Below, in pieces: positions 33,385 to 42,972 of a stretch of DNA of 64,000 bases (position 1 is its first letter; each line of letters begins with the position of its first letter). This DNA is from an uncultured Methylococcaceae bacterium (GTDB lineage Bacteria; Pseudomonadota; Gammaproteobacteria; Methylococcales; Methylococcaceae): NCBI GenBank assembly GCA_903930145.1, contig CAIYXP010000191.1, forward strand, positions 62,001-126,000, read 5' to 3'. Made by a program: the position numbers and the translations under genes. Under the pieces are notes generated by a model. It saw only the letters and a program-made list of their open reading frames with translations, was not told the DNA's origin and searched no databases.

Positions 33385-35697
33385 ATGTATAAAATTCTTC
33401 TGATGGCGGTGTTTGCGCTTTACGCTGTTTTGGCCGGGGTCGCCAGGGGTGCCGTGATCGGCGATTTGTGTCGGGAGGTCGAGGCAGACTGGCGCTTGCT
33501 CGTCTATTTGGCGCCGGTGCCGGTTGCTTTGCTCGGCCTTGTCGGCTTCATTTCCTATCGGCGTCGCAGCGAGCGCAGGGTTGCGGAGGATGCCTTGCGT
33601 GAAAGCGAGTTCCTGTTTCGTTCGCAGTTCGAACTCGGCAACATTGGCATCGCCATCTTTTCGCCTGAAAAAGGTCTGCTGCGGGCCAACCCCAAGCTTT
33701 GCCAGATGCTTGGCTATAGCGAGGCGGAACTGGCGCGGTGCAAATGGACCGAGTTGTCTTACCCGGACGATGTGTCCGCCGACAGGGCGCAGTTCAAGCG
33801 CATGTTGGTGGGCGAGTTTGATCGTTATGAGACGGACAAGCGGCTGATCCGCATGGATGGCGACACCATCCATGCCCATCTGACGGTGTCTTGTTACCGG
33901 AAGGAGGGGCGGGTTCAGTTTGTCGTCGCCGGGTTGCTGGACATCACCGAGCGCAAACACGCCGAGGAAGAGATGAAGCTGGCCGCCTTGTTGTATCAGA
34001 ATAGTAGCGAGGCAATGACAGTCACCGATGCCAACGGCATCATCCTCAACGTCAACCCCGCTTTCACCCGGTTGACGGGCTACTCGGCGGAAGAAGTCAT
34101 TGGCAAAAACCCTAGGATTCTTGCGTCCGGCCACCACGACTGGAATTTTTACCAAAGGATGTGGCAGGCGATCAACGCCACCGGGCGATGGCAAGGCGAG
34201 ATTCTGAACAAGCGCAAGAATGGCGAGGTTTATGCCGAATGGCTTAGCATCAACACTATTTACAACGAGGACGGCTCGGTTCACCGCCGCGTCGCCTTGT
34301 TTTCCGACATTAGCGAAAAGAAGCGGTCGGAGGAGTTGATTTGGAACCAAGCCAATTTCGACTTCCTGACCCAGTTGCCGAACCGCCGGATGTTCCATGA
34401 CCGCTTGGCGCAGGAGATCAAGAAGGCGTCCCGCGCCAAATTGGCGCTGGCGCTGTTGTTCATCGACCTTGACCGTTTCAAGGAAGTCAACGACACCTTG
34501 GGGCACGACAAGGGCGACACCCTGCTCAAGGAGGCATCATTGCGGCTTAGCAGTTGTGTGCGCGATGCCGATACCGTGGCGCGCCTCGGCGGGGACGAGT
34601 TCACCGTCATCTTGGGCGGGCTGGGCGATGTGTCCAGTGTCGAACGCATCGCCCAGGCCATCCTTGGTAAGTTGGCTGAGCCGTTTCTGTTAGGGACCGA
34701 AGTGGTTTATGTGTCCGGCAGCATCGGCATCACCTTTTATCCGCGGGATGGCACGGAGATCGAAGCCTTGCTGAAAAATGCCGACCAGGCCATGTACGAT
34801 GCCAAGCGGCAGGGTCGCAACCGCTACAGTTACTTCACCCCGGCCATGCAGGAGGCCGCCCAAGTGCAGATGAAGCTGGCCAACGAGTTGCGCAACGCCT
34901 TGGTCGAGCGTCAGTTCCGGGTGTTTTATCAGCCTATCGTCGAATTGGCCACAGGCACTGTCCGCACGGCGGAAGCCTTGGTCCGCTGGCAGCATCCGAC
35001 CTGCGGCCTGATTAGCCCCTCCGAGTTCATGCCGGTTGCCGAGCAGACCGGGTTGATCGGCGAAATCGGCGAAATCGGCGACTGGGTGTTCCGGGAGGCG
35101 GCCGCCCAGGCCGCGCGCTGGCGGATGTCGCACTTTTCGGAATTCAGGGTCAGCGTCAACAAATCCGCCGTGCAGTTTCACAACCAAGGCAGCAACCACT
35201 CGGCGTGGTTCTCGCATTTGACCAAGCTTGGCTTGCCCGCCCACAGCATCGTGATGGAAATCACCCAAGGCTTGCTGTTGGACGCCAACGCGGACATTGC
35301 CGACCAGTTGCTCGAATTCCGTGACGCAGGCATGCAAATCTCGCTGGATGATTTCGGCGCAGGCCACTCGACCCCGGCGTTTCTGAGCCAATTCAAAATC
35401 GACTATATTAAAATTGACCAGTCTTTCGTGAGTAGGCTTTCACCCGATTCGGACGATTTGGCGATTTGCGAGGCGATTATTTCGATGTCGCACAAGCTAG
35501 GCATGAAGGTGGTCGCGGAAGGGGTGGAGACGGCGGACCAGCGCGATTTGTTGGTCAAGGCCGGGTGCGATTTTGGGCAGGGCTACTTGTTTTCCAAGCC
35601 GGTGTCGGCGGAAGAGTTTGAGCAGATGGTTTTTCCGCAAGGTGGCTTTTTGAAAAAGCGGCCCGCCGATTCCGAGGGTGGCGAACACCCCCATTAA
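33385..35697 (+). CDS. PAS-PAS-GGDEF-EAL cyclic-di-GMP turnover protein
   Basis: About 770 residues. Two N-terminal hydrophobic segments (1-22 and about 38-60) place the sensor in the inner membrane. PAS1 is at about 70-190 (LFRSQFELGNIGIAIFSPE) and PAS2 at about 195-315 (YQNSSEAMTVTDANGIIL, ending VALFSDISEKKR). The GGDEF domain has RLGGDEFTVIL and an upstream RDAD (RxxD inhibitory site, five residues before GGDEF). The EAL domain begins with AEALVRWQHP and has later ISLDDFGAGHSTP and DYIKIDQSFV. Both catalytic motifs look intact, so it may make or hydrolyse c-di-GMP depending on signal. ATG 33385 (behind GAGG) is preferred to the TTG nine bases earlier. The PEP-CTERM locus nearby suggests a link to exopolysaccharide and biofilm control. 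Confidence 0.93.
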   Translation: MYKILLMAVFALYAVLAGVARGAVIGDLCREVEADWRLLVYLAPVPVALLGLVGFISYRRRSERRVAEDALRESEFLFRSQFELGNIGIAIFSPEKGLLRANPKLCQMLGYSEAELARCKWTELSYPDDVSADRAQFKRMLVGEFDRYETDKRLIRMDGDTIHAHLTVSCYRKEGRVQFVVAGLLDITERKHAEEEMKLAALLYQNSSEAMTVTDANGIILNVNPAFTRLTGYSAEEVIGKNPRILASGHHDWNFYQRMWQAINATGRWQGEILNKRKNGEVYAEWLSINTIYNEDGSVHRRVALFSDISEKKRSEELIWNQANFDFLTQLPNRRMFHDRLAQEIKKASRAKLALALLFIDLDRFKEVNDTLGHDKGDTLLKEASLRLSSCVRDADTVARLGGDEFTVILGGLGDVSSVERIAQAILGKLAEPFLLGTEVVYVSGSIGITFYPRDGTEIEALLKNADQAMYDAKRQGRNRYSYFTPAMQEAAQVQMKLANELRNALVERQFRVFYQPIVELATGTVRTAEALVRWQHPTCGLISPSEFMPVAEQTGLIGEIGEIGDWVFREAAAQAARWRMSHFSEFRVSVNKSAVQFHNQGSNHSAWFSHLTKLGLPAHSIVMEITQGLLLDANADIADQLLEFRDAGMQISLDDFGAGHSTPAFLSQFKIDYIKIDQSFVSRLSPDSDDLAICEAIISMSHKLGMKVVAEGVETADQRDLLVKAGCDFGQGYLFSKPVSAEEFEQMVFPQGGFLKKRPADSEGGEHPH

Positions 35698-35746
35698 AGG
35701 CAACAAGGTGTTGGCAAGAATACTATTTTCCTAATAATAATCCAGC

Positions 35747-36400
35747 ATGAACACACGCACACTCACTGTCACTGGCAAAGGCCATGTCGAAATGGCCCCC
35801 AACCAAGTCATTCTGAGTTTCAGCCTGTCGGCGGAAGGCTACGCTTACCAAGGCACGGTCGAAGCCCTCAACCTTAAGGTCGAGAAGCTCAGGGCGGCGG
35901 CGGAAGGCTTCGGGGTTGACCGCGGTCGGTTGAAAACGTCCAACTTTTCCATCATGCCGAAATATCAATACCATGAGCGGACGCGCGAGCGGGAGTTTCG
36001 GGGGTTCACGGCCAGCCACGACCTTAGGCTCGAAATACCGTTCGACCGGGAAACCCTCAACCGCGCCCTCAATGCGATTGCGGAAAGCGGAAGCGATGCG
36101 AAATTTAACATCCGCTTTGCCGTGGCCGAAACCGAAGAACTGAAAAAGCGCACCTTGCAAGCTGCGGTCGCCGATGCGACGGTCAAGGCGCAGATCATCG
36201 CCGAGGCTGCGTCGGTGCGTCTAGGCGGCATTGTCCGCATTGATTACGGGAGCATTGAAGTCCGCTTTTTCGAGCCGGATTTCGACGTGTCGCCGGTGGC
36301 TTGCATGGCCCCGGCCCCACCCGAGGCCGACATCGAGCCTGAAAATGTCGGGTCCAGCGTGTCGATCACCTTGGTGTGGGAGATTGCCGATTTGCCCTAA
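35747..36400 (+). CDS. SIMPL domain (DUF541) protein
   Basis: 217 residues beginning TRTLTVTGKGHVEMAPNQVIL and continuing with VEALNLKVEKLRAAAEGFGVD and LKTSNFSIMPKYQY. This is the SIMPL (DUF541) pattern of a beta-strand/helix repeat, followed by a C-terminal VSITLVWEI. Many SIMPL proteins are exported, but this copy starts directly at the domain and has no signal peptide, so it is probably cytoplasmic. The family is linked to stress and oxidative damage, but its activity is not established. It lies just after the c-di-GMP gene and may be co-transcribed. Confidence 0.82.
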   Translation: MNTRTLTVTGKGHVEMAPNQVILSFSLSAEGYAYQGTVEALNLKVEKLRAAAEGFGVDRGRLKTSNFSIMPKYQYHERTREREFRGFTASHDLRLEIPFDRETLNRALNAIAESGSDAKFNIRFAVAETEELKKRTLQAAVADATVKAQIIAEAASVRLGGIVRIDYGSIEVRFFEPDFDVSPVACMAPAPPEADIEPENVGSSVSITLVWEIADLP

Positions 36401-36466
36401 GCTCTCGGTCATGAACATCATCACAGAACCCCTTTTATAGCCATAACTGACTTGAGTGATACCGAA

Positions 36467-36853
36467 ATGGGCAGAATTGTCGTCGAAGTCACCTTGGAAA
36501 ACGGCCTGGACTCTAGCTATAGCATCCATTGCAATGCCTTGGTCGATACCGGTGCGGCTTATTTGACTTTACCGAATGCTTGGCGCGAACGGCTCGGAAA
36601 TTTGCGCGAATTGGACAAGGTGGAGGTGGAAATTGCCGACCAAAGCATTATCCAAGGTGTTATTTGCGGCCCGGTATTGTTGAACATTGCACGTTTTCGT
36701 CCTATTCTGACAGAGGTATTGTTTATTGATATGCAGCCCGAAGAGGGTTCTTATGAGCCGCTGATTGGCTATATTCCGTTGGAACAGGCGCAAGCGGCAG
36801 TCGATATGTTGGGGCATAGGTTGATCAAAGTCAGCCGTGTCGATTTAAAGTGA
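36467..36853 (+). CDS. Retropepsin-like aspartic protease domain protein
   Basis: About 128 residues. The motif NALVDTGAAYLTLP is the Asp-Thr-Gly active-site signature of clan AA (retropepsin-like) aspartic proteases. VEVEIADQSIIQGVICGPV and EPLIGYIPLEQAQAAVD complete the single-domain fold, which would act as a homodimer. There is no signal peptide. ATG 36467 is preferred over the TTG five codons earlier. Small proteins of this kind are common in bacteria but poorly characterised. The gene sits between SIMPL and CAX genes on the same strand. Confidence 0.8.
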   Translation: MGRIVVEVTLENGLDSSYSIHCNALVDTGAAYLTLPNAWRERLGNLRELDKVEVEIADQSIIQGVICGPVLLNIARFRPILTEVLFIDMQPEEGSYEPLIGYIPLEQAQAAVDMLGHRLIKVSRVDLK

Positions 36854-36889
36854 CTAACCTATAACAAAGTATCTAAACTTGGGTAAACC

Positions 36890-38011
36890 GTGAAAACCAT
36901 TGTAAAACTCGATCTTGGCTCGTTACTGGGCCTAGCCAATCCAGTTCTGTTATGGATGCTGTGGTTCGTGCCGGTGTGCTTCCTCGCCGAATGGCGAGGC
37001 ATTGACCCGCTATGGGTTTTTCTGTTGGCGGGCTTGGCGATTGTGCCCTTGGCGGCGATGATCGCCCATGCGACGGAACATATTGCCGGTTCGGTCGGGC
37101 CGGGCTTGGGCGGGCTGCTCAACGCGACGTTTGGCAATGCCACCGAGATGGTCATTGCCATCGTCGCGCTGTCGCAAGGCTTGGTTGATGTCGTCAAGGC
37201 CAGCATCACCGGGACGATCATCGCCAACTTGCTGCTGGCCTTGGGCGCGGGCATGTTGTTGGGTGGCTTGAAACATACCGAGCAAACCTTTCAATCGAAT
37301 GTGGCGCGCATCAATGCCTCGTCGCTCATTCTGGCGCTGGTGGTGATGCTGACGCCCTCCGCCATCCATTACACCTCGCGTGGCTTGAACCCTACGCACA
37401 TTAATCATTTTTCCTTGGTTGCGGCGGGTTTGTTGTTGGCATTCTACGTATTGTCGCTATTGTTCTCAATGAAAACCCACCGCCACCTATATGAAGCGGG
37501 GAACGAGTCCGGGGAAGCGCTGGCAGGCCCGGTTCACGGCGAGGCGGTCAAGCCGCCCATCGCCAAGCAGGTCTGGGTGTTGTTGGCCACCAGTGTCGCC
37601 TTGGTGTTTGTGTCCGAAGTGTTGGTGTCCAGCGTGGAAAGCGCCATCAAGACCGTGGGGCTGACCCCATTGTTCACCGGGGTGATTCTGATTCCGTTGT
37701 TTGGCGGCGTGGTGGAATACATCGCCGTGATTAGCTTTGCCCGGAAGAATAAGATGGATTTGGCGGTCAGCGTGGCGATGGGTTCCAGTTTGCAAATCGC
37801 CTTGTTCGTCGCCCCCGTCCTCGTGTTTGCCGGGCAGTTGATGGGCCAGCCGATGAATCTGGAGTTTGAACCCTTTGAATTGATGACCGTCGCCATGGCC
37901 GTCGTGGTCACCAATTCGATCAGCGGCGATGGCCGTTGCAACTGGCTGGAAGGCATGTTGTTGCTGGTGACTTACGGGGTGGTGGCGGCGGCCTTTTATT
38001 TTCACCCTTAA
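36890..38011 (+). CDS. Calcium/proton exchanger (CAX family)
   Basis: 373 residues with about eleven transmembrane helices. The two alpha repeats of the CaCA superfamily are both present: HATEHIAGSVGPGLGGLLNATFGNATEMVIAIVAL and IPLFGGVVEYIAVISFARKNKMDLAVSVAMGSSLQIALF. The central acidic/His-rich loop lies around residue 200-225. It exports Ca2+ from the cytoplasm in exchange for protons. GTG at 36890 is the start; there is no upstream ATG in frame. A short intergenic gap separates it from the aspartic protease gene, and the next gene starts 10 bp after it. Confidence 0.92.
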   Translation: MKTIVKLDLGSLLGLANPVLLWMLWFVPVCFLAEWRGIDPLWVFLLAGLAIVPLAAMIAHATEHIAGSVGPGLGGLLNATFGNATEMVIAIVALSQGLVDVVKASITGTIIANLLLALGAGMLLGGLKHTEQTFQSNVARINASSLILALVVMLTPSAIHYTSRGLNPTHINHFSLVAAGLLLAFYVLSLLFSMKTHRHLYEAGNESGEALAGPVHGEAVKPPIAKQVWVLLATSVALVFVSEVLVSSVESAIKTVGLTPLFTGVILIPLFGGVVEYIAVISFARKNKMDLAVSVAMGSSLQIALFVAPVLVFAGQLMGQPMNLEFEPFELMTVAMAVVVTNSISGDGRCNWLEGMLLLVTYGVVAAAFYFHP

Positions 38012-38021
38012 TCACCTGTCG

Positions 38022-38513
38022 ATGACTATGACGATCATTAAGCGCCATGGCAGGATGGTGTTGGCTGTGTGGCTGTTCGCCGCCGGACTCGCGTCCCCAT
38101 TGGCGCAGGACAACCACCCTAGCGGCAGCACTGGGGAAACATCCACCCATTCCAAATTGGACAGGGAGCGTTTGGTGGCGGATAACCTGCCGCTCACCCC
38201 GTCCGAAGCCGAGCAGTTCTGGCCCGTCTACCGGCGTTTTGAGCAGGAATTATTCGTGTTGTCCAAGCGCAGAACGGCCCTCGTTGGCAAATTCGGCGAA
38301 AACTTTGCGGTCATGACGGACCCGGTAGCCAAGGAACTGATCTTGGAGTACATTGATTTCCAAGAGGAACATCTCAAGTTGATGAAAGCCTACCTCCCTA
38401 AGTTTGAGAAAATATTGCCCCCCAATAAATTGGTGCGCTTCTATCAAATCGAGGCGAGGCTGCGCATCTCAGTGGAAGCCGGGATCGCCGAGCATTTGCC
38501 ACTGGTTCAATAG
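38022..38513 (+). CDS. Hypothetical exported helical protein
   Basis: 163 residues. A signal peptide (MVLAVWLFAAGLASPLAQ; the first ATG at 38022 gives an N-terminal extension) is followed by DNLPLTPSEAEQFWPVYRRFEQELFVLSKRR and YIDFQEEHLKLMKAYLPKFEKILP. This is the helical hairpin pattern of small Spy/CpxP-like or LTXXQ-like periplasmic proteins, without the strict repeat. It starts 10 bp after the CAX gene stop, so it is probably part of that operon. Function unknown. Confidence 0.7.
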   Translation: MTMTIIKRHGRMVLAVWLFAAGLASPLAQDNHPSGSTGETSTHSKLDRERLVADNLPLTPSEAEQFWPVYRRFEQELFVLSKRRTALVGKFGENFAVMTDPVAKELILEYIDFQEEHLKLMKAYLPKFEKILPPNKLVRFYQIEARLRISVEAGIAEHLPLVQ

Positions 38514-38581
38514 CCTATGTCGGATTTTGAAGGCGAGGCAGGGAGGCTAGTCGGCAGGGTTTGGCTCAGTGCCATTAAGTT

Positions 38582-38654
38582 AACGTTCGTAGTCCCGCCT
38601 TTAGGCGGCAAACTAACCGGAAAGAACCGGCTGAAGCCGGGACTACAAACGGTT
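38582..38654. repeat. REP/BIME-like palindromic repeat
   Basis: AACGTTCGTAGTCCCGCC and its imperfect complement (CCGGGACTACAAACGGTT) flank two short GC-rich hairpins, CCGCCTTTAGGCGG and CCGGCTGAAGCCGG. It lies just upstream of the outer-membrane lipoprotein gene and does not encode a protein. Confidence 0.7.
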
Positions 38655-38659
38655 GTGAC

Positions 38660-39838
38660 ATGTACAAAATCCTTAGCTTAATGCCAGTAAGGGTTTGGTT
38701 CCGTGCGCCTATCCCAGTTTCGTCCAGCCTGTTGGTTTGGGTTTGCTTAGCGTTGACTGGCTGTGCGGCATCGGCGGGAAGGACCCCGGCGACCGCTGTA
38801 GGCGACGCGCAAGCCCCTAAAAGCCGATCCGCCGACATTCCTCCATTGCCCCCGACAGATGGTTCGTATGAGCGTTTCCGGGCGTTTGGGCGGCGTGTCG
38901 CGGTCGAGGAATGGGATGCGACAATCCCCCCTGCCATCGCGGACAGTCCGCAAACCGCAGAGGCCGAGCAGCCTTTCCGGGATTTTGGCAAACAGCAGGG
39001 CGAGGCGGTCGCCGGTGAGTTTTTCACCGGGCTTTACAACCGGTCCCAGGCAAGGCTGCCCGAAAATGTCGAAAAGTGGCGATCCGAGCCGGATATTTCC
39101 AATCCGGGTCCGGACTTGCCGAATTTCCCCAACAGCGCCTTCACGCTTCCGCAAGGGCGCGCCTACATTGAGGTTTCCCCCTTCACCTTCTACGGGTCCG
39201 GCCTAGGCAGTCCGGCCCAGTATAATGCGGAGTATTTGCTGCGCTATGGCTTGACCGACGACATCGAATTGCGCCTGTTCAGCAACGGGTTGAGTTGGAG
39301 CGGGGGGGAAAATCCTTCTTGGGGGTTCTCGCCCCTTGCTTTCGACACCAAAATCCAGATGTGGATGGAGAAGCCGGACTATTTCATACCCGCCGTCGGC
39401 TTTGAGGCGTATTTCCAAACCGAATGGTTGGGCAACAGCCCGTTCAATGGTGGCACCCAGCCGGGCTTGATGTTCAACTTCGACCAGTCGCTGCCTTGGG
39501 ACATAGACTTTGAATATAACTTGGGGGCCACCCGCTTCCAAGACATGGACGGTGACAATGTATGGGAATTCAGTTTTCAATGGGCCGTGCAGCGCAATTT
39601 TTTCAGCGAGGACTTTGCGCTGTTTGTGCATGGTTTCTATAACGCCGCCTCCATGCCCCGGTTGCCGAACTTCAATTTTACGTTCGACCGGAATACCGTT
39701 CCGGCCCAGAATGCGGTGGGCGGTGGGTTTAGTTGGACAGTCAACAAGCGCCTTGCCATTTATGGGCAGGTGAGTGCCGGGACGACCAAACTCACGCCTT
39801 CGATCATCAGCAATGTCGGGTTTGCGTTGGGGTTCTGA
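38660..39838 (+). CDS. Outer-membrane lipoprotein / beta-barrel of the transporter type
   Basis: 392 residues. A lipobox (VCLALTGC) is followed by a Pro-rich linker. From about residue 165 the protein is beta-rich, with alternating strands and a C-terminal aromatic end (NVGFALGF). YIEVSPFTFYGSGLG, LLRYGLTDDIELRLFSNGLSW and AVQRNFFSEDFALFVHGFYN resemble the porin-like transporter family (Phenol_MetA_deg/PF13557-related). A role in outer-membrane uptake or export is inferred. It is not obviously a partner of the nearby genes. Confidence 0.65.
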   Translation: MYKILSLMPVRVWFRAPIPVSSSLLVWVCLALTGCAASAGRTPATAVGDAQAPKSRSADIPPLPPTDGSYERFRAFGRRVAVEEWDATIPPAIADSPQTAEAEQPFRDFGKQQGEAVAGEFFTGLYNRSQARLPENVEKWRSEPDISNPGPDLPNFPNSAFTLPQGRAYIEVSPFTFYGSGLGSPAQYNAEYLLRYGLTDDIELRLFSNGLSWSGGENPSWGFSPLAFDTKIQMWMEKPDYFIPAVGFEAYFQTEWLGNSPFNGGTQPGLMFNFDQSLPWDIDFEYNLGATRFQDMDGDNVWEFSFQWAVQRNFFSEDFALFVHGFYNAASMPRLPNFNFTFDRNTVPAQNAVGGGFSWTVNKRLAIYGQVSAGTTKLTPSIISNVGFALGF

Positions 39839-39994
39839 GTTTTATCCATTGTTCACAATTACTGAATAAATCTAGCTTCAGGACAAAACTTTTTAGACAA
39901 ATTTGTTAGATGCGCAAGCCACTGTTTTCACGTATTTTATTTTTTGTCTAAAAAACCCTCGTTTTTTGGACACTACCACTTATTTTGGTTATGT

Positions 39995-40011
39995 ATTGTT
40001 GTCGTGACAAT
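39995..40011. promoter_or_regulatory. Operator-like inverted repeat upstream of the toxin-antitoxin pair
   Basis: ATTGT and ACAAT flank TGTCGTG, 44 bases before the antitoxin ATG. Ribbon-helix-helix antitoxins of the DUF1778 type bind such palindromes for autorepression. The surrounding 216 bp are AT-rich and non-coding. Confidence 0.45.
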
Positions 40012-40054
40012 GTCTGGCATTTAGGCTATTCTCTTTATGCTTATTGGAGGAATT

Positions 40055-40345
40055 ATGACGACTCGAACCAACCGCACAACCAAACTTGACCTACGTTTGT
40101 CGCAGGATGCAAAGCAAACTTTGAACGCGGCGGCTCAGGCGGCGCATTGCTCTGTCAGCCAGTTTGTATTGAAGAGTGCCTTGGAACGCGCCGCCGAAAC
40201 CCTTACCGAGCGACAACGTTTTGAACTCAATGCCGATCAATGGAAAGAATTTATGGATGCGCTCGATGCACCGCCTCAGATTGTGCCGCAAATTCAACGC
40301 TTGTTCCGTGAGCCGAGTCCCTTTGATGCGCCGATGGTCGAATGA
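40055..40345 (+). CDS. DUF1778 (TacA-like) ribbon-helix-helix antitoxin
   Basis: About 96 residues. TTKLDLRLSQDAKQTLNAAAQAAHCSVSQFVLKSALERAAE is the DUF1778 ribbon-helix-helix DNA-binding domain, and the C-terminal tail (residues about 60-96) would wrap the toxin. ATG 40055, behind GGAGGAATT, is the clear start; the longer frame to 40037 overlaps the ribosome-binding site. The stop overlaps the toxin ATG (ATGA at 40342-40345), so the pair is co-translated. Confidence 0.9.
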   Translation: MTTRTNRTTKLDLRLSQDAKQTLNAAAQAAHCSVSQFVLKSALERAAETLTERQRFELNADQWKEFMDALDAPPQIVPQIQRLFREPSPFDAPMVE

Positions 40346-40839
40346 CGGATTTTCGTATTGAGAAGCTTCGCCGTGACCATCCGCTTGATACCTTTACCTG
40401 TGGGCGCGAAGAGCTTGACCGCTTTCTCATTCGCTACGCCTTTGGCAATCAGCAAGCCAACGCTTCACAAACTTATGTAGGACTATATGGCACGGAAGTC
40501 ATCGGTTTTTACAGCCTCGTGGTTGGCGAAGTCGCCTTTGTCGATGCACCAGAACGGTTGACCAAGGGATTAGCCCGTCACCCTGTCCCCATTATGTTGT
40601 TGGCGCGGTTGGCTGTCAGCACGGCATGGCAAGGTCGTCGAATCGGTTCTGGTTTGTTGAAGGACGCGATGCAACGCACATTGCAAGCCGCCGACATTGG
40701 CGGTATTCGTGCTTTTGCCGTTCATGCCAAAGATGCACCAGCCAAGCGGTTCTATGAACGGTTTGGCTTTGTACCCTCAGCGACAGACCCGCTACACCTC
40801 TTCCGTCTCATTAAAGACTTGCGCCGATCTCTCGAATAA
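40342..40839 (+). CDS. GNAT acetyltransferase toxin (TacT-like)
   Basis: 165 residues of a GNAT fold: the acetyl-CoA loop is in GRRIGSGLLKDAMQRTL, with upstream LARLAVSTAWQ, and RFYERFGFVPSATDPLHLF contains the conserved Tyr/Phe residues near the active site. TacT-type enzymes acetylate aminoacyl-tRNA and stop translation. The preceding gene is the DUF1778 antitoxin with an ATGA overlap. The pair may be part of a mobile or stress-response module. The family match is strong; activity is an inference. Confidence 0.9.
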   Translation: MTDFRIEKLRRDHPLDTFTCGREELDRFLIRYAFGNQQANASQTYVGLYGTEVIGFYSLVVGEVAFVDAPERLTKGLARHPVPIMLLARLAVSTAWQGRRIGSGLLKDAMQRTLQAADIGGIRAFAVHAKDAPAKRFYERFGFVPSATDPLHLFRLIKDLRRSLE

Positions 40840-41053
40840 TAAAACCATTAAGGCGAACCCGCCAAACCGTGGGCAGTGGGGAAAATGAGAATTGCTGCCA
40901 CGCATCGGATATAAGCGATGAAAAGATTCAGACGGGCGAATTAAATAGTGACACAATCCATATAAAAACAGTAAGATTAAAAAGATTGCAATCTTTGTGA
41001 TGGGCAATTCCTGACTGCCTTATAACCATTCCAATCCCCGATAGGAGATGCCA

Positions 41054-42697
41054 ATGCAACACTTTTCGCGTTACCCGTTCCATCTGGCCTTTGCGTCGGC
41101 ACTGTTGTGCAGTGCCATGACGCTGGCTCAGGCTGCCGACAAGCCAGCCCAAGCAGCAAACAAGCCTGCCCCGGCCCCGGCCCCGGCTCCGGCGACGGCA
41201 GACAACAAGAAACCTAATATTGTCATCATCTGGGGCGATGACATCGGCCAGTCCAATATCAGCGCTTATACAAAAGGCATGATGGGCTATCGCACCCCGA
41301 ACATCGACCGGGTTGCCAATGAAGGCGTGACGTTCACCGATTACTACGCCGAGCAAAGCTGCACCGCCGGCCGTTCCGCGTTCATCACCGGGCAGAGCGT
41401 GTTTCGCACCGGCCTGAGCAAGGTTGGGATGCCGGGGGCGGATTTGGGTTTGCGCAAGGAAGACCCGACGATTGCCGAGTTGCTGAAGGCACAAGGCTAT
41501 GCCACCGGGCAGTTCGGTAAAAACCATTTGGGCGACAAGGACGAATTCCTGCCAACGGCGCATGGCTTTGACGAATTCTATGGCAACCTCTATCACTTGA
41601 ATGCGGAGGAAGAGCCGGAACAGCCGGATTACCCCAAAGATAGCGATTTCCCCAATTTCAAGAAAAATTTTGGGCCAAGGGGCGTGATCCACAGTTGGGC
41701 AAACCCGGATGGCACGCAGAAGATCGAGGACACCGGGCCGCTGACCAAAAAACGCATGGAAACCATCGATGACGACACCGCTGACCGCGCCGCTGAGTTC
41801 ATCGAAAAACAGGCCAAGGCTGGCAAGCCGATGTTTGTCTGGGTCAATTTCACCCACATGCATTTCCGTACCCATGCCAAACCGGAAAGCCTAGGCCAGT
41901 CCGGGCGCTGGCAAAGCGAGTACCATGATGCGATGATCGACCACGACAAGAATGTCGGCACGGTGTTGAAAAAACTGGACGATTTGGGGCTAACTGACAA
42001 TACCATCGTCATGTATAGCACCGACAACGGCCCGCACATGAATTCTTGGCCCGATGCCGGCATGACCCCGTTCCGCAGCGAGAAGAACACCAACTGGGAA
42101 GGCGCTTACCGCGTTCCGGCGATGGTGCGCTGGCCTGGGCGCATCAAGCCAAACAGCGTTTCCAATGACATCGTATCCCATTTGGATTGGGCGCCGACGT
42201 TATTGGCCGCCGCCGGTGTGCCTGACATCAAGGAAAAGCTGCTCAAAGGTTATGCGGCGAATGGCAAAACCTACAAAGTCCACCTTGACGGTTACAACCA
42301 ACTGCCTTACCTGACCGGTCAGGAGCCGAAAGGCCCGCGCCAAGAGTTTTTCTATTTCTCGGATGATGGCGACCTGACTGGATTGCGCTATGACAATTGG
42401 AAGGTGGTGTTTGCCCAGCAACGCAGTCCGGGGACCTTGGCGATTTGGGGCGAACCGTTCGTCAAAACCCGCATACCATGGCTATATAACTTGCGCATGG
42501 ACCCTTACGAAAAAGCCTCTGTCACGTCCAATACCTATTGGGACTGGTATCTCAATCATGTATATCTGTTATTACCGGCGCAGCAGTACGTGGGCCAGCT
42601 CCTTTCGACATTCAAGGAGTTCCCGCCGCGCCAGAAGGCGGCAAGCTTCACCATCGATCAGGTGATGGAACAGTTGCAGAAACCAGTCAATGAATAA
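41054..42697 (+). CDS. Exported arylsulfatase, Cys-type, 547 aa (sulfatase 1)
   Basis: A signal peptide (FHLAFASALLCSAMTLAQAA) and a Pro/Ala-rich linker precede the sulfatase fold. IIWGDDIGQSN carries the metal-binding Asp pair (about 62-63). SCTAGRSAFITGQ is the C-x-A-x-R formylglycine site (C103). FGKNHLGD and TDNGPHMN are the other conserved blocks. Cys-type sulfatases need oxidation by a formylglycine-generating enzyme; none is encoded in this window. ATG 41054, behind TAGGAG, is preferred to that at 41048. The next gene, an outer-membrane barrel, lies 275 bp downstream on the same strand. Sulfate ester hydrolysis in the periplasm is the likely function. Confidence 0.92.
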   Translation: MQHFSRYPFHLAFASALLCSAMTLAQAADKPAQAANKPAPAPAPAPATADNKKPNIVIIWGDDIGQSNISAYTKGMMGYRTPNIDRVANEGVTFTDYYAEQSCTAGRSAFITGQSVFRTGLSKVGMPGADLGLRKEDPTIAELLKAQGYATGQFGKNHLGDKDEFLPTAHGFDEFYGNLYHLNAEEEPEQPDYPKDSDFPNFKKNFGPRGVIHSWANPDGTQKIEDTGPLTKKRMETIDDDTADRAAEFIEKQAKAGKPMFVWVNFTHMHFRTHAKPESLGQSGRWQSEYHDAMIDHDKNVGTVLKKLDDLGLTDNTIVMYSTDNGPHMNSWPDAGMTPFRSEKNTNWEGAYRVPAMVRWPGRIKPNSVSNDIVSHLDWAPTLLAAAGVPDIKEKLLKGYAANGKTYKVHLDGYNQLPYLTGQEPKGPRQEFFYFSDDGDLTGLRYDNWKVVFAQQRSPGTLAIWGEPFVKTRIPWLYNLRMDPYEKASVTSNTYWDWYLNHVYLLLPAQQYVGQLLSTFKEFPPRQKAASFTIDQVMEQLQKPVNE

Positions 42698-42761
42698 GTT
42701 TAACTTAAGGCTAGATGAAGGAATATTCGCTATCCTCTGTTTAACTTAACGGGGATAATCA

Positions 42762-42812
42762 CCCAACCTTGGGGCATGAGAATGCCCCAAGTTGGGGAGA
42801 GTCTAGTTTTAC
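42762..42812 (+). terminator. Strong hairpin after sulfatase 1
   Basis: CCCAACCTTGGGGCAT and ATGCCCCAAGTTGGG form a long stem with one mismatch. AGTTTT follows ten bases later. It is a probable terminator of the sulfatase gene. Confidence 0.65.
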
Positions 42813-42972
42813 TGCCTCTAAGCAAAGTCACTCAATTTTTACTTCATTTTGCATATCCAAGCATTGCATCATGCGTAGTGTCAATTATGATATTATTGCA
42901 ACAAACTATGCCAATCTTACAACAAAAAAGCTTAGCAAGTTTTAACCATCAATGATAATTAAGGATACATTA